A stretch of 64,000 bases of DNA, taken from positions 560,883-624,882 of the forward strand of contig NW_015622546.1 of the NCBI RefSeq assembly GCF_000835495.1. The letters run 5' to 3'. Both the position numbers and the translations under genes were made by a program. The DNA is from Cladophialophora immunda. Lineage: Eukaryota; Ascomycota; Eurotiomycetes; Chaetothyriales; Herpotrichiellaceae. Under the pieces are notes generated by a model that had not been told where the DNA came from, searched no databases, and was given only the letters and a program-made list of their open reading frames with translations. Positions 1 to 10,550 of this stretch are shown here, in pieces (the stretch's first letter is position 1; every line of letters begins with the position of its first letter).

Positions 1-192
1 GTCAGTCTTTCATGAAGCGCCAGAGAAAATCTAGTCGTGGGCGCTGCCATGAATGTTAAACGAGGCCCTGACTTTTACTCTTGTCCTTCTCGTCAGCCGT
101 TTTGCCCTCCGTCGCGCCTCATGCAACTCGCATGCTCCTTGCATCTTGCTACGTTTGAGGGAACAGAGTGTAACCGCCCGTATATAGTTACC

Positions 193-879
193 CTACAATC
201 GACTGCCTTGAACCGTCTCAACCTGGAAATCGTCGAAGGTGACCGAAAACCCCTCAGTTGTGGTGTTGTTCGTATCCGGTCGGGAAATATAGATGCATAT
301 CCAGATATCCGGGTCCGCGTCTTGGAGGTTCGCAAACGGCCAGGTGAAGAGCCGGATGGTAGAGGGCTCTTGTTTCCTAGCAGCAGAGTCGTCGGCTGGA
401 GGAATCACCCGCGCCAAGAGGCCAGAGCCATGTCGCAAAAACTCGATAGTGAGCGATTCGAGATGTTTGGGTGTCGTTGGCCACGTCGACCAGTCCAGTT
501 GATGGTTGGATCCCGCCACGGCGATGATCGGGTTCTCTCCAATGACTTCCAGGCCATATTTGATGTAGTAAGGGGCGGATTCTGCATCTCCAGGGTGTTT
601 GGCATTGGGGGTCGGCAAACCAGGCAGAGGTCGAACGAACAGCATTCCAACCTGATCGCATTCACACATCTTCGATAATGAAGGCCATCTGAAAGTCGCT
701 CGGGCGCTCTTGAAGTCGGCTGCTCTTAATGCTACTTTGGACAACGGAGACGCGAATTGCCAAGGTCTGACTTTGGGGTTGAACGGAATGCCGACCACAT
801 CTTTCCCCGGTGTCACAGTCAGAGTGAGAGGACCTGAGTCCTCGTCTCGATTGACGGCTTCGATCTTAAGTGAAGACAT
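193..879 (-). CDS. DUF1349 family protein
   Basis: Single-exon gene of 228 residues starting at ATG 879. The mid region (YYIKYGLEV, then DWSTW) and the C-terminal FSVTFDDFQVE stretch resemble the DUF1349 family of concanavalin A-like beta-sandwich proteins, which in yeasts and moulds includes 'regulation of enolase 1'-type proteins. No signal peptide or membrane segment is visible, so it is probably cytosolic. The biochemical role of the family is unknown. It is transcribed divergently from the PhyH dioxygenase gene, and the shared 454 bp promoter holds the CGGACTTTCCG element, so it may belong to the same regulon. That last point is inference. Confidence 0.7.
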   Translation of the reverse strand: MSSLKIEAVNRDEDSGPLTLTVTPGKDVVGIPFNPKVRPWQFASPLSKVALRAADFKSARATFRWPSLSKMCECDQVGMLFVRPLPGLPTPNAKHPGDAESAPYYIKYGLEVIGENPIIAVAGSNHQLDWSTWPTTPKHLESLTIEFLRHGSGLLARVIPPADDSAARKQEPSTIRLFTWPFANLQDADPDIWICIYISRPDTNNTTTEGFSVTFDDFQVETVQGSRL

Positions 880-1333
880 TGACGCAGATGGATATGCTTT
901 CCTCAGATTGAGCCCATGTCCCAGCGGGACGCATTTATTTTTGACAGCACAAGTGGTTGAGCGACCCTCCAGGTCGAGCTGTATGCTTCCTCAGGCTAAC
1001 ATTGACCGTGAATGAAGGGGGAACATGATTTTCGGACTTTCCGCACCCAGTCTGATAGGCACTTACTACGAGTTCTCCGATGGAGAATTGGGTTTTGGTG
1101 TTCGCCATTTGCTTTTTCCAATATGCTCGGCTTGAGAACGGCTTTTATCTGCCATATCCACAGTAGAACCCCAGTAGGTCCCGGATTTCATTGATAATGT
1201 AAGTTATAAATTACAACAGGAGGCAATTAGGACTTGGAATATCCAAGTGAATTTTTTCGTCAGCCCAAATTCCCGAGACCAAGAAGGTCTCTTTGTTACC
1301 TCTAACATTGCGAAGGATCCTCTACTGCCACCA
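880..1333. promoter_or_regulatory. Divergent promoter region, DUF1349 gene / PhyH gene
   Basis: Intergenic stretch between two divergent start codons. Apart from the CGG-N5-CCG element listed separately, nothing gene-like was seen. An upstream in-frame GTG at 1247 opens the reading frame of the dioxygenase, but ATG 1334 is the first usable start. Confidence 0.5.
1033..1043. promoter_or_regulatory. Candidate Zn2Cys6 operator CGGACTTTCCG
   Basis: An inverted CGG-N5-CCG pair, 291 bp upstream of the dioxygenase ATG and 154 bp upstream of the DUF1349 ATG. Zn2Cys6 binuclear-cluster proteins typically bind paired CGG triplets. The same core with one or two changes recurs at 2446 and 6976. Regulation by the TF at 7496-10152 is inferred. 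Confidence 0.5.
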
Positions 1334-2296
1334 ATGTCTACCACTCAGGTCCTCAGTGTCGCCGATTGTCAACCCCAATCACAAACCCTAACAGCCATAG
1401 GTATTCAGCGAGTGGCGCGAACAACACCGGTGTCTGAAATCGGTCGCATAATCCAGGATTATGGGGCAGTCGTGATCAAACAATTCCTGTCCACGGACCA
1501 AGCGGATCGTATTAACGAGGAGCTGGATCCGCATCTCAAGGCTCTGATCCCGTCCGGTCAGCTGGTCGATCTGAACCAAGGCATAAAGGACTTTTTGGGT
1601 CATCACACCAAAAGGCTGACGGATCTATTGCAACTCAGCAAGACGTGGAGGGACGAAGTGATCAACGACGACCTTATGCACGGAATCTCAGACGAGGTCC
1701 TCAGGAAGCAAGTGGGCGACTACTGGATGAGTACCGCCACCATGATGGAGATCGGGCCGGGCAATCCTCTACAGAAGTTGCACCGAGATTTCGGGAACTG
1801 GTGGCCGTCGTTCATTCTGGGCAAAGACGCGCCTGAACTGATGCTCAACTTCCTCATGGCAACAAATCAGACCACGGTCGAAAATGGTGCCACTCAAGCT
1901 ATTCCCGGCAGCCACAAGTGGGAATATTCGGCAGCGGATCATAACCTGGGCGACGAAAGCCAAACGGTTCCTGTCGAGCTGGAAAAAGGCGACTGCTTGA
2001 TCATCGGCGGCAAAATCGTTCACGGAGGCGGCTGCAATCAGACCACGGACTACTTACGGAGAGTCATTGCTTGTGTCATGGTCACGAGTGCCTTCACCCA
2101 AGAAGAAGCTTTTTCTCATACCGTGCCTCTAGAACTGGCCAGAACCCTCCCAGAACGGGTGCAAAAGGTTCTGGGTTTCCGCAGTCAGTGGCCAGGCGGT
2201 AGTCCCGGTCTCTGGTCCCGCAATGCCGATGATATCGGTCGCTACCTAGGCTTGATGGACGTAGGACGTGGTGATGGCAAGGTCAAAGCGGGGTGA
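1334..2296 (+). CDS. Phytanoyl-CoA dioxygenase (PhyH) family oxygenase
   Basis: Predicted 320-residue Fe(II)/2-oxoglutarate dioxygenase; the frame is open upstream only from a GTG, so ATG 1334 (MSTTQ) is chosen. The metal triad is visible: H150 and D152 in LHRDFGNWW and H230 in GGKIVHGGG, followed by arginines at about 242-243 that would bind 2-oxoglutarate. PGSHKW near residue 192 is also typical of PhyH enzymes. Family members hydroxylate or desaturate CoA esters and many secondary metabolites; the substrate here is unknown. It is followed 597 bp downstream by a class III aminotransferase on the same strand, and lies in a cluster with a BVMO and a Zn2Cys6 regulator. No targeting signal was seen. 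Confidence 0.87.
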   Translation: MSTTQVLSVADCQPQSQTLTAIGIQRVARTTPVSEIGRIIQDYGAVVIKQFLSTDQADRINEELDPHLKALIPSGQLVDLNQGIKDFLGHHTKRLTDLLQLSKTWRDEVINDDLMHGISDEVLRKQVGDYWMSTATMMEIGPGNPLQKLHRDFGNWWPSFILGKDAPELMLNFLMATNQTTVENGATQAIPGSHKWEYSAADHNLGDESQTVPVELEKGDCLIIGGKIVHGGGCNQTTDYLRRVIACVMVTSAFTQEEAFSHTVPLELARTLPERVQKVLGFRSQWPGGSPGLWSRNADDIGRYLGLMDVGRGDGKVKAG

Positions 2297-2893
2297 TAGC
2301 ATGGAAGGGTCGTTGATTTAGTCTGCAATAAATACATTCCTCCTATTGTAGGTTCATGTGCACCTCCCAACAAAGTGCGAACTGCGTATCCAGCTTTGAA
2401 GGACCGAGCACGGAGAATGCTAGAGAGGTGACAAAGACAGGACGACGGAGATTCCGGACAAAGCCCTAGGAGGAGCGGATCCAGTGGGTTCGTTGAAACA
2501 CCTACTTTGCTTTCCGGGAATGCAGTTCGTGGGCGGGGCGTTTTGGTCCTTCGTGATAGGAACTTTTTGAAAAGAGGAGCGATTCATGAAGCTGATGCTA
2601 AGCTTGATCCCTGAAAACGTCCGATGGTCTCGTTTGCCGTCGGATAGGCGACACCGGGAACTCCGTGAGTGGGTTCTCTATCACCTTGTCAAATGTCCAG
2701 ATCACTGAAGATATGTGTCGCTAATATCAACGGTAGGGAGATCTCTGCCGAGTGTAAGATGAACGCATCATCACCACCAAGGATCTTTCATTGTGAGAAC
2801 AGACAGTAATCCAAGCCTATGGGCACTGTGGTCCTCATTCATCCTATTTTCAAATCCTTGACTCGAACAAAGTGAAAGAGCGCTCTGGTGATC
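2297..2893. promoter_or_regulatory. Promoter region of the aminotransferase gene
   Basis: About 0.6 kb between two co-directional genes. It contains the CGGAGATTCCG element listed separately, some 440 bp upstream of the start codon. No gene was seen. Confidence 0.5.
2446..2456. promoter_or_regulatory. Candidate Zn2Cys6 operator CGGAGATTCCG
   Basis: CGG-N5-CCG palindrome upstream of the aminotransferase gene. It shares CGGA..TTCCG with the elements at 1033 and 6976. Function is inferred from recurrence and position only. Confidence 0.45.
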
Positions 2894-4327
2894 ATGGGGC
2901 ACTTTTCATATGCAGCAGATGCTCTGACGAAGGCTCATGAAGAGTTCACATCTCGGAATCCGCAGTCTCTGAAAGCACATCGGGATGCTCACCAGAATCT
3001 TCCTGGTGGTAACACCAGAACGGTGCTGCACGCCGAGCCATTTCCCATCACTTGGGTCCGAGGAAGCAAGAACACACTGACATCAATTGACGGCGACGTA
3101 TATACGGATCTTCTGGGAGAGTTCAGCGCGGGGATCTTTGGTCATTCGGAGCCGCGTATCGCTGAAGCGGTCCAAGCTGCATTGTCGGCCGGGTGGAATT
3201 TGGGCGGGAACACGCTCTTGGAGAAGAAGTTCGCTGCTAAAGTATGTCAACGGTTTGGCCCGGCAGGAATTGAAATGGTCCGGTTCACGAATTCCGGGAC
3301 TGAAGCCAATACCACCGCTCTGAATGCCGCGGTCGCCATCACCTCGAGACGAAAGATCCTGGTCTTCAGCGGGGGATACCACGGTAGTACTCTGGTATTC
3401 CCGATGACGCTGATGAAAGGGTCGACCAAAGCGCCGATGAATCTACCGCACGAGTTCGTGTTCGCGCCCTATAACAATATTTCCGAGACACAGGCGATTG
3501 TCGACAGAGTCGGCGGCAATAGCCTGGCTGCTGTTTTGGTCGAACCAGTCCAAGGATCTGGAGGATGCAGGCCTGCCACGGATCGCTTTATGCAATACCT
3601 GCGTCAACTCTGCGACACGACTGGTGCAATCCTGGTTCTTGATGAGGTTATGGCTTCTCGCCTCGGGGTGTCGGGATACAGTGCCAGCCTAGGAATTAAA
3701 GGTGATGTCGTGACCTTGGGCAAGTACGTTGGTGGCGGTATGACTTTTGGTGCTTTTGGAGGCCGGAAGGATATCATGGAACGATTCGACCCGTCGAAAA
3801 ACAATTTGTTCCATCCAGGAACCTACAACAACAATGTGCTTACTATGTCAGCTGGTATGGTGGGACTCGATATCTACAACGCCGCCGAAGTCGCTCGACT
3901 CAACCAGCTGGGTCGAGATATCAAGGCCAAGGTCCAACAGATTCTGATTGACGACAAGGTATATCCGCCCATGATTTCAAAAGCATCAGCCGACATCATC
4001 GAGATCGACGGTCTCGATGATGAACCCATGATCCAAACGGACAGCGATGTAGCACAGGCGTCGACCAGCCTACCGTTGATGTTCATCACAGGCCGTGGAA
4101 GCATGCTGAACGTGCGGTTTTCGGGGCCGGACGCCGCCATCTGGCAAGCGCATTACTACCACCATATGCTTTCCAAGAACATCTACATTGCCACTCGTGG
4201 CTACACGCCTCTGCATTTGCAAGTCACTCCCGAAGATGCTCAGCGATACGTGGATGCTATCCGCGAGTTTGTCCACCTGCACAATGACCAACTGCGCTGG
4301 CATGAGTTGGCTAACGGTCATAAATGA
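2894..4327 (+). CDS. Class III aminotransferase, glutamate-1-semialdehyde 2,1-aminomutase-like
   Basis: Predicted 477-residue PLP enzyme of fold type I; ATG 2894 (MGHFSYA) is the first ATG, two codons after a GTG. Family features are clear: NSGTEA at 133-138 (phosphate binding), GGYHGST near 160, D250 in LVLDEV (PLP pyridine nitrogen) and K277 in TLGKYVGGGMTFGAFGG (Schiff-base lysine). Fungi make ALA by the Shemin route, so a housekeeping haem role is unlikely; such fungal paralogues usually act on a dedicated amine or amino acid. The neighbours (dioxygenase, BVMO, Zn2Cys6 regulator) suggest a tailoring or catabolic role. It converges with the BVMO gene. Probably cytosolic. Confidence 0.9.
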   Translation: MGHFSYAADALTKAHEEFTSRNPQSLKAHRDAHQNLPGGNTRTVLHAEPFPITWVRGSKNTLTSIDGDVYTDLLGEFSAGIFGHSEPRIAEAVQAALSAGWNLGGNTLLEKKFAAKVCQRFGPAGIEMVRFTNSGTEANTTALNAAVAITSRRKILVFSGGYHGSTLVFPMTLMKGSTKAPMNLPHEFVFAPYNNISETQAIVDRVGGNSLAAVLVEPVQGSGGCRPATDRFMQYLRQLCDTTGAILVLDEVMASRLGVSGYSASLGIKGDVVTLGKYVGGGMTFGAFGGRKDIMERFDPSKNNLFHPGTYNNNVLTMSAGMVGLDIYNAAEVARLNQLGRDIKAKVQQILIDDKVYPPMISKASADIIEIDGLDDEPMIQTDSDVAQASTSLPLMFITGRGSMLNVRFSGPDAAIWQAHYYHHMLSKNIYIATRGYTPLHLQVTPEDAQRYVDAIREFVHLHNDQLRWHELANGHK

Positions 4328-4686
4328 TTTGGCTTGAGAAACTAAATAAGAAGAACGCGCATTTTCTCTCTGGACTTGTGTGGACGTGGGTGAGCAATCA
4401 AAAGCAGATCCAAGCAACGGAACAATAAACATGAGTTTGAGCAATGAAGACATTCATGTTATGACCCAATCAGATTGTAAATCAAACAGTCTGATATTTT
4501 GAACATTCTGCCTTTATCCCATCTAACCCCACAACATATTCATAGCGTTATCGTGGCCACACAACAATGAACACTTTAGCCTGTCTCTAAACTCGGTTGT
4601 GGACAAGACTGCCCGTGCACGATATTTATCCCAACCATTCAACACAACGATGCAGCACCAGTCTCAACACATCTCTCAATCGCGCT
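4328..4686. other. Convergent intergenic region
   Basis: 3' flanks of the aminotransferase and the oppositely oriented monooxygenase gene. AT-richer than its flanks, with no reading frame worth calling. Confidence 0.4.
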
Positions 4687-6696
4687 CTAGTAGATAAGAC
4701 GCTCGAAACCTTGGTCCGGATCATCCATGTACCAAGCCTTGTCTTTGCCTTCCTCTTCCATCGTACACCACCCGTTCCCTAGATATGCAAATCGGTTGCG
4801 CGAGCGTCGGGTCCACTTGTAGTCCTCCCAGCGCGGCTCATGCAACATTTGGAACCAGTGTAGCCGACTGCCGGGATGGGTGAGTGGAGGACTGTCTTTC
4901 TTCCCTCCCTTCATCCAGGAACGACAGTTCCCTCCCCACACGGTCCGCTCCATGAACTTGTCAGCGTGCTCGATAAAGTCGTCGACTGCCTCTTCCAGAG
5001 GCTCGACTGCCTTGTAATTCTCTGTCTGGACCTTGTAGATCAGCTGGAAGAGATACTTGGTCAAGTGCTCTATACTGGGCAATGCGGAGCCGTGGCTCAG
5101 CGGCGAGTTGGGCCCGAGGAAAACTGAAACGGATTCGTTAACACGGAAGAGGTAATGTTGCTCCCGCTGAATAGAACTTACCAAAGTAGTTGGGGAAATT
5201 TGCCACTGTGCACGACAGATAGCTCTTGGGACGGTCTTTCCACTGCTTGCGCAGATCCATGCCGTTGCGCCCGATAATGGGGAAGCGTGGACGCCACGAC
5301 GTCTCAAAACCTGTCGCACAGATGATGGCGTCGAACTCCAGGACCGTGCCATTCTTTAACTTGATTCCATTCTCCACCACCTGCCCGATCGAGTCGTACT
5401 CAACCGTGACGTTCGGAGCCGTGAGCGCTTCCAAATATCCCGTTCCTGGGGTTGGTCGCCTAGGTTAACGTTAGAGATCCAATAAGTAGCAGATGAGCAC
5501 GACTCCAAAAGATATTCCTCACCTGCAGCCAAATCCGAATTCAGTAGGGATAAGTATGTCCGCAAGATCTTCACTGCGAGAACCCAGGCGAGCCTTCATC
5601 ATTTTCGTGATCCCCTCCACGGCTAGCGCTTGTTGGGGGGAGTCTTTGAGAGACTATTCATCTTCCCATCAATTTCGAGCCTCTAATTCAGATTGTGCTT
5701 GGCATCAACTTACAAATGCGAAGTTGCTGTTCATGTCTGTCTCAATGGCTTTCCGATACTGCAAGAACTTTGAGGAGTCCTTGCGGAACTCCTCTCTTTG
5801 CTGTTCGGAATCTGTCGACCGTCAGCTTCTTGGACGGTTGCCCAGGAGAGGGTCAAACACTCGGACAAGAGAAGTTGGCTCCATTGGGACCAGCAAAGGC
5901 TTGAGCATAAGACGTGGAGATCCAGGTCGGGTTTCGTATGAAATTGGTCAGATGATCCGCAACTGGCATTTAACGTCAGTAATTGCATTCAATAAGCCCA
6001 GCAGAGCTACCAAAACTCACTCGGCTGCAAAGCTGTCACGAGCTGGATGCCGGAAGAGCCATTTCCCACGACTGCAATCCGTTTCCCCGACAATTGGACA
6101 CTTTGATCCCAGTGTGCCGAATGGAGAAGGGTTCCTTTGAACGACTGAAGGCCCGGAATGTCAGGCCATTGCCAATGGTTCAAAAATCCAGCTCCATTGA
6201 CCAGAAAATGACACGAATCTTGGATTTCTTGTCCCGTGGTCTGGTCGGTGACCGTCACGTTCCAGATACCGTCCTCTTCGCACCACTCTGCTCGCGTGAC
6301 GAGGTGCTGTGTCTTGATGTTTTGGTCGAGCTGGTACCGCTCCACCACTTCAGTAAAGTACTTGAAGATTTCTGGTCCGGTGACGTAGAAAGAGCTCCAG
6401 TCCGGGTTCAGTGCCCACAAGAATTGATAAATATGGGAAGGAATGTCGCAGGCACAACCAGGATAGATATTCTCGAACCACGTGCCTCCTATTGAAGGAT
6501 TCTTTTCGTACACCGTGAGATCGATGTTCTTCAGATGCCTTCGGGCTCGATAGATGAGGTTCAATCCTGTGGCACCTGCTCCAATGCAAATGACTTTGAG
6601 TGGCCTCGCCTCACCCAAGGGGTACTCCTCGATCTGGTACGAGTCTCGCTCGGTCGACAGACCATTCACTTCCTTTTCGATCCTAATGCTGCCCAT
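4687..6696 (-). CDS. Baeyer-Villiger monooxygenase (class B flavoprotein)
   Basis: Six exons (6696-6021, 5962-5861, 5811-5714, 5653-5523, 5459-5182, 5123-4687) join in phase to give 573 residues. GAGATG at 39-44 is the FAD Rossmann loop, FKGTLLHSAHW at 186-196 matches the BVMO fingerprint FxGxxxHxxxW, and GNGSSG at 211-216 is the NADPH loop. IICATGFETSW in exon 5 is the second conserved region. The family inserts oxygen next to a ketone to give an ester or lactone; the substrate is not known. ATG 6696 (MGSIR) is preferred, but an in-frame ATG at 6840 would add 48 residues. It is divergent from the Zn2Cys6 regulator, with the CGGAATTTCCG element between them. Confidence 0.92.
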
Positions 6697-7495
6697 GGTC
6701 TTGCTTTCTTCCGAAGAATATATGTGTCTTTGTGCCTTCACGGAGCTTAAGAAGTCGAACAGCTGGGATAGTCTTTGGCGAGGAGTGCTGGGTCGCGAAT
6801 AGATTTCACAATTGACGCCGAGTTTTGATCGCGCACTCATCTTAAGGACTTACCCAGCCATCATTTGAACGTCAGTATACATAGTAACTTGAAGATCCAG
6901 ACCCCCCCGTATCTGCCCCTCTGACCACTACCGGTGTGATGATCGCTGAAGTCCAGACGCCGAGACTCCGAATCTCGGAATTTCCGAAAACACAATCGAA
7001 GGAATGCCCGAGACCCTAGCAAAGATGAGCGAATCCATACAGTAGGAACGAATCTCGTGTCGTATGACAGGAGCCTCGGCTAGGAACATGTTTGGCGGAA
7101 CAGTGCATTGAGACTTTCGCCTCTCTCCTGTATGTCTACAGGACACAATCCTGGATGGTATATTTCAAAATGCCAGCGAGATAGGAGTAGGGATTTTGAG
7201 CGAGCATTTCGTCGCTACTAGGATCACACTAACTCAGGGCTTTGGGTTTCTAACGCTGCCTCATGGTGACCGTCTTCCACCTTGTCAACCCTGTATGTCT
7301 TCCTCTGTGAAGATAGGGGGTCCACCGGGTCAAGTTCTCGAATCTCAAGTAAGTTTGGTCCACGTGATCCCGAGGTGAAGTCAAAGCTCTTTTGTCAAAC
7401 GCCCCGCTCGCTCACCCTCCATATGACCCCGTTGCTCATGTCTCTGAGACGGTCACGGTTTTTTCTTTGATGTGTGTCTAAGTGAGCTCTCTTTT
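6697..7495. promoter_or_regulatory. Divergent promoter region, BVMO / Zn2Cys6 regulator
   Basis: 0.8 kb between two divergent starts. It holds the nested triplet element at 6968-6986 and no reading frame that can be supported, apart from a possible 48-residue N-terminal extension of the BVMO. Confidence 0.5.
6968..6986. promoter_or_regulatory. Candidate operator CCG-N5-CGG-N5-CCG
   Basis: Three CGG/CCG triplets alternate with exact 5-nt spacing; the right half, CGGAATTTCCG (6976-6986), matches the elements at 1033 and 2446. It lies about 280 bp upstream of the BVMO start and 510 bp upstream of the regulator start, so autoregulation and co-regulation are plausible. Inferred. Confidence 0.5.
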
Positions 7496-10152
7496 ATGGC
7501 GTACGAAAAGCCACTGAGCACCTGTGACTCTTGCCGACGTCGCAAAGTTCGCTGCATTAGTGAGAGCTCTGCTTTGCTCTGGTCTTATGCCCACTGATGA
7601 GGTTGTAGAGAAACATGCAGAGGACAACACTTGCGCAAATTGCACGGTGAGGCATGCTTTCCTCCGCTGCACTCCAATGTGTGTACTTACATTGTCTCTA
7701 CCAGGAGCGTGGAGACGAGTGCCACTTCTCACCCGTCAAAAGACGCAAGACCCGCTCCAACCCAGTTACCAGTCCATCAGTCACCACGCGACCGGATCTA
7801 GACGACACAAATGCGTATCGCTCAACCCTTAGTACAGATCCTGAGGTGACGGCTGGCGACTCTCGACAAGACCTGTCGCAGCAAGTTTGTGCCGAAACGG
7901 ACACCGCCCCCACCGACGCAGGACAAGGGGTGTCATTCCAGGTTGGTACACTACGAGTGCGATATCGTGGCTTGGGTAATGACGTTTCGAATAGCGGAGT
8001 AATGCCTACAGTATGAATGGAATTTGTGACCTCCAGGAGATAGGGTTCAATTGAGTCTGACGCCTGGATAGTCTCGAGCTGCGGACTTGCTTTCTTTTCC
8101 GACAACAGCCTCACAGCCTTGGCCGACCGACTGGGACATGATCGAACGAGAGAGATTGTCGTCAAGATGCAGGAGAATTCCAGAGCTCGCCAGAGTGCTC
8201 CGTTGAATATCTTCACGCAGACCCGATCTGACTACACTCGTGTTCTCAACTCATACTCGCCACAGTGCAGGGCAACTTATGTTAAATGTGAGGAAAACCT
8301 CAGTCGGCCACCTCTTTGCAACCAGGCTCTAACCCTCCCTGACCAGCTTACTTCAGTGACCTACATCCGGTTTACCCCTTTCTCGAGCAATCGAGATTCG
8401 AATCCATGGCCTTCGGTGCACAGCTGGAGGAGATTCTCCAAACAAACCACGCGTGGGCAGCGCTGTATTACTCCGTCCTCAGCCTAGGAAGTCTTTTGCA
8501 TGAGGGAGCATCGTTCGAACCTATGGGCGGACCGGCTTGGAAAATCTTTGGCTTTGCCCTCAGATTATTCCCAACCCTCCTCTTTGCCAAAAAATCTCTT
8601 CTGGTTGCTCAGGTAAGTTCTCACATGTGGTGCATTGGAACCGATCGTGGCTGAAATTGAGCAGGCAATAACCGCAATGGTATGAAATTGGGAATGATCC
8701 TTGCCTAGCATTCTGTACACTCATAATGATGAACCCAAAGGCATTGTTCGCATTAAATCACTCGAGTTGGCCCGTCGAAGAGCTCTTGATCACGGAGGCT
8801 GCACGCATCGCCATCGCGCTCCAGCTGAACAAGCTTTCACATAATCTTCAGAATAGTCCCGAGCGAGAACGGACATTCTGGGTCATTTACTGTCTCGAAA
8901 AGGAATACTCTTTCCACTCAACGCAGTCCTCGGTAGATTTCCTGACTTGTACTGGTCCTATTTCGCTCTGATAACGCTGACTATTGCTTTCTTAGGTGTT
9001 TAATGATGCTGATATTAGCTGCCCCCTTCCAGAACCCATTCTGGATAGCACAGATGGTATAGACTGGCAGCAAATTCAGGTTGGCTTCTGCAGAATCCTG
9101 TCCTACTCGTACAATCAACTGTTCGCATGCGGCATGCCTTCGCGTAGCGAAGACTTCTATTCTACCGAGATTGACCAGATCCGATGCCGACTTCAACACT
9201 GGGTGGCTTCTGTGCCGGAAAGGTTTCGACCAGGGACCGTAATTCGATCGAGGAATTTTACCAAGCCACATCACAACTACGCCCTCCTCCAGGTACATTT
9301 CCTCTACTATTCTCTCCAAATTGCGTTATCGAGGCTCCTCGTCCACGTTTACGCCGATCGCCGTTGCGCTCCCGTGGCTGAGAGCAAATTGACCTTGATG
9401 AACTCTGCGCGAGCTATCATTGAAACTCTTCAATTCGTTCCGCCAGAGGCTTCGCTACCCATGAAGTAAGTCGTTCGAGCTGGCCCCTTTCCTTTTCGTT
9501 CGTCTCCGTGAACACTGACGAGAGTAGCATTATTGGCCTGGCACCTATCGTGGCTAATTTCATCCTCTTTGACCTTGTCGTCTATAACCCGGAGCATTCT
9601 GAGACCAAACTGAATCTGATGTATCTCGAGATCGTGACTGGGTTTCTCCGCCGTATCGGTCTCAATTCCAGTAACCCAATGCCAAGTTCTTCTTTCGCGG
9701 AACTCGGGGTTATCGCTCGCGACTTCGTGGCGCGAAAGGCCGGCCGTGGTGAAGGACGTCAGGACGCTCAAGGCAATCGAGCGGCTCCATCCACGGGGGC
9801 ACCGGTGGCCCACTGTGAACGGAATGCCGCTTCCTCCGAAGTCATGGGTCATGGACGACCTCGTAACGGCATGGCGATTCCAGCCTCTGTCGTCACTCAG
9901 GTATACTGCTTTTGCCCCTTCCCCTGGCGCCGGTTGAGCGATGTTTATCAGTCAATTGTGAGGCTAACTTGCGCCTAGCCTGCGGATATCGCAGACCGCG
10001 GTCAAATGGGCTTATGGGACGGTCTTGAAGAGACACTTCGCTACCCAGTCATGGACCATATCGCAGATTTGGATGGGTTTGGCGACGACTTTGCTATCCG
10101 CGAGCTGTTCGGCCAACACTCGACATTTGATATCGACATTTTGAGCCAATGA
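7496..10152 (+). CDS. Zn2Cys6 (Gal4-type) transcription factor, cluster regulator
   Basis: Eleven exons (7496-7559, 7609-7646, 7705-7941, 7995-8025, 8072-8287, 8347-8612, 8665-8679, 8741-8932, 8996-9465, 9528-9900, 9979-10152) sum to 691 residues with every junction in phase. The zinc cluster is split by the first two introns: CDSCRRRKVRC in exon 1, TCANC in exon 2 and ERGDEC in exon 3. The middle, from YFSDLHPVYPFL through SLGSLLHEG to HSSWPVEELLITEAAR, is a fungal_trans regulatory domain. The C-terminus is acidic. Exon 7 is only 15 nt (AITAM). The exon 3/4 join is the least certain. It probably regulates the dioxygenase, aminotransferase and BVMO genes beside it. Confidence 0.87.
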
Positions 10153-10550
10153 GCATGATGTAGCGGTAGGAAACTATTGACAGTCACGCACCATTGCCTC
10201 TGTTCGCGCAATGGCTGTGCAGATATCATGGAGACCAAGCTGAAGCAGAAAAGATGGAAGGGAAAAATAATAATCCGGGCGGCGGATACTCGGGGTCGGG
10301 CCTGTCCCCCTATTGTCCGAAAGAGGTTAGAGGATCCGCCGCTGCAGGGTCCAATCGGCGCCGCTGTTTGCGAGTCTCGTAGAAATTTTGAATCGCAGTA
10401 TCGGAAGCAGGTCCATCCTTCGCGTTTTCTTGACTTGCTTCACCATCTACAGTCTTTCTCTTCTGACTCTAGTTCTCTTGTGTTTCTTGCGGAGGTGTGC
10501 TGTTGCTCCTTTCCCCTTCCTGTGTTTGTTCTCAACTTTCCTCCGCCATC
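10153..10550. promoter_or_regulatory. Promoter and 5' leader of the helicase gene
   Basis: Pyrimidine-rich from about 10430 to 10545, the usual look of a fungal core promoter and leader. No gene was seen. Confidence 0.35.

Noticed and set aside
1247..1333. N-terminal extension of the PhyH protein from position 1247
   Set aside because: The codon there is GTG. ATG 1334 is the first standard start and gives a family-length protein.
2888..2893. Aminotransferase start at 2888
   Set aside because: It is a GTG; ATG 2894 lies two codons later.
6697..6840. 48-residue N-terminal extension of the BVMO from ATG 6840
   Set aside because: Possible, but the extension is unlike known BVMO N-termini, and MGSIR at 6696 is a normal start; left as an alternative.
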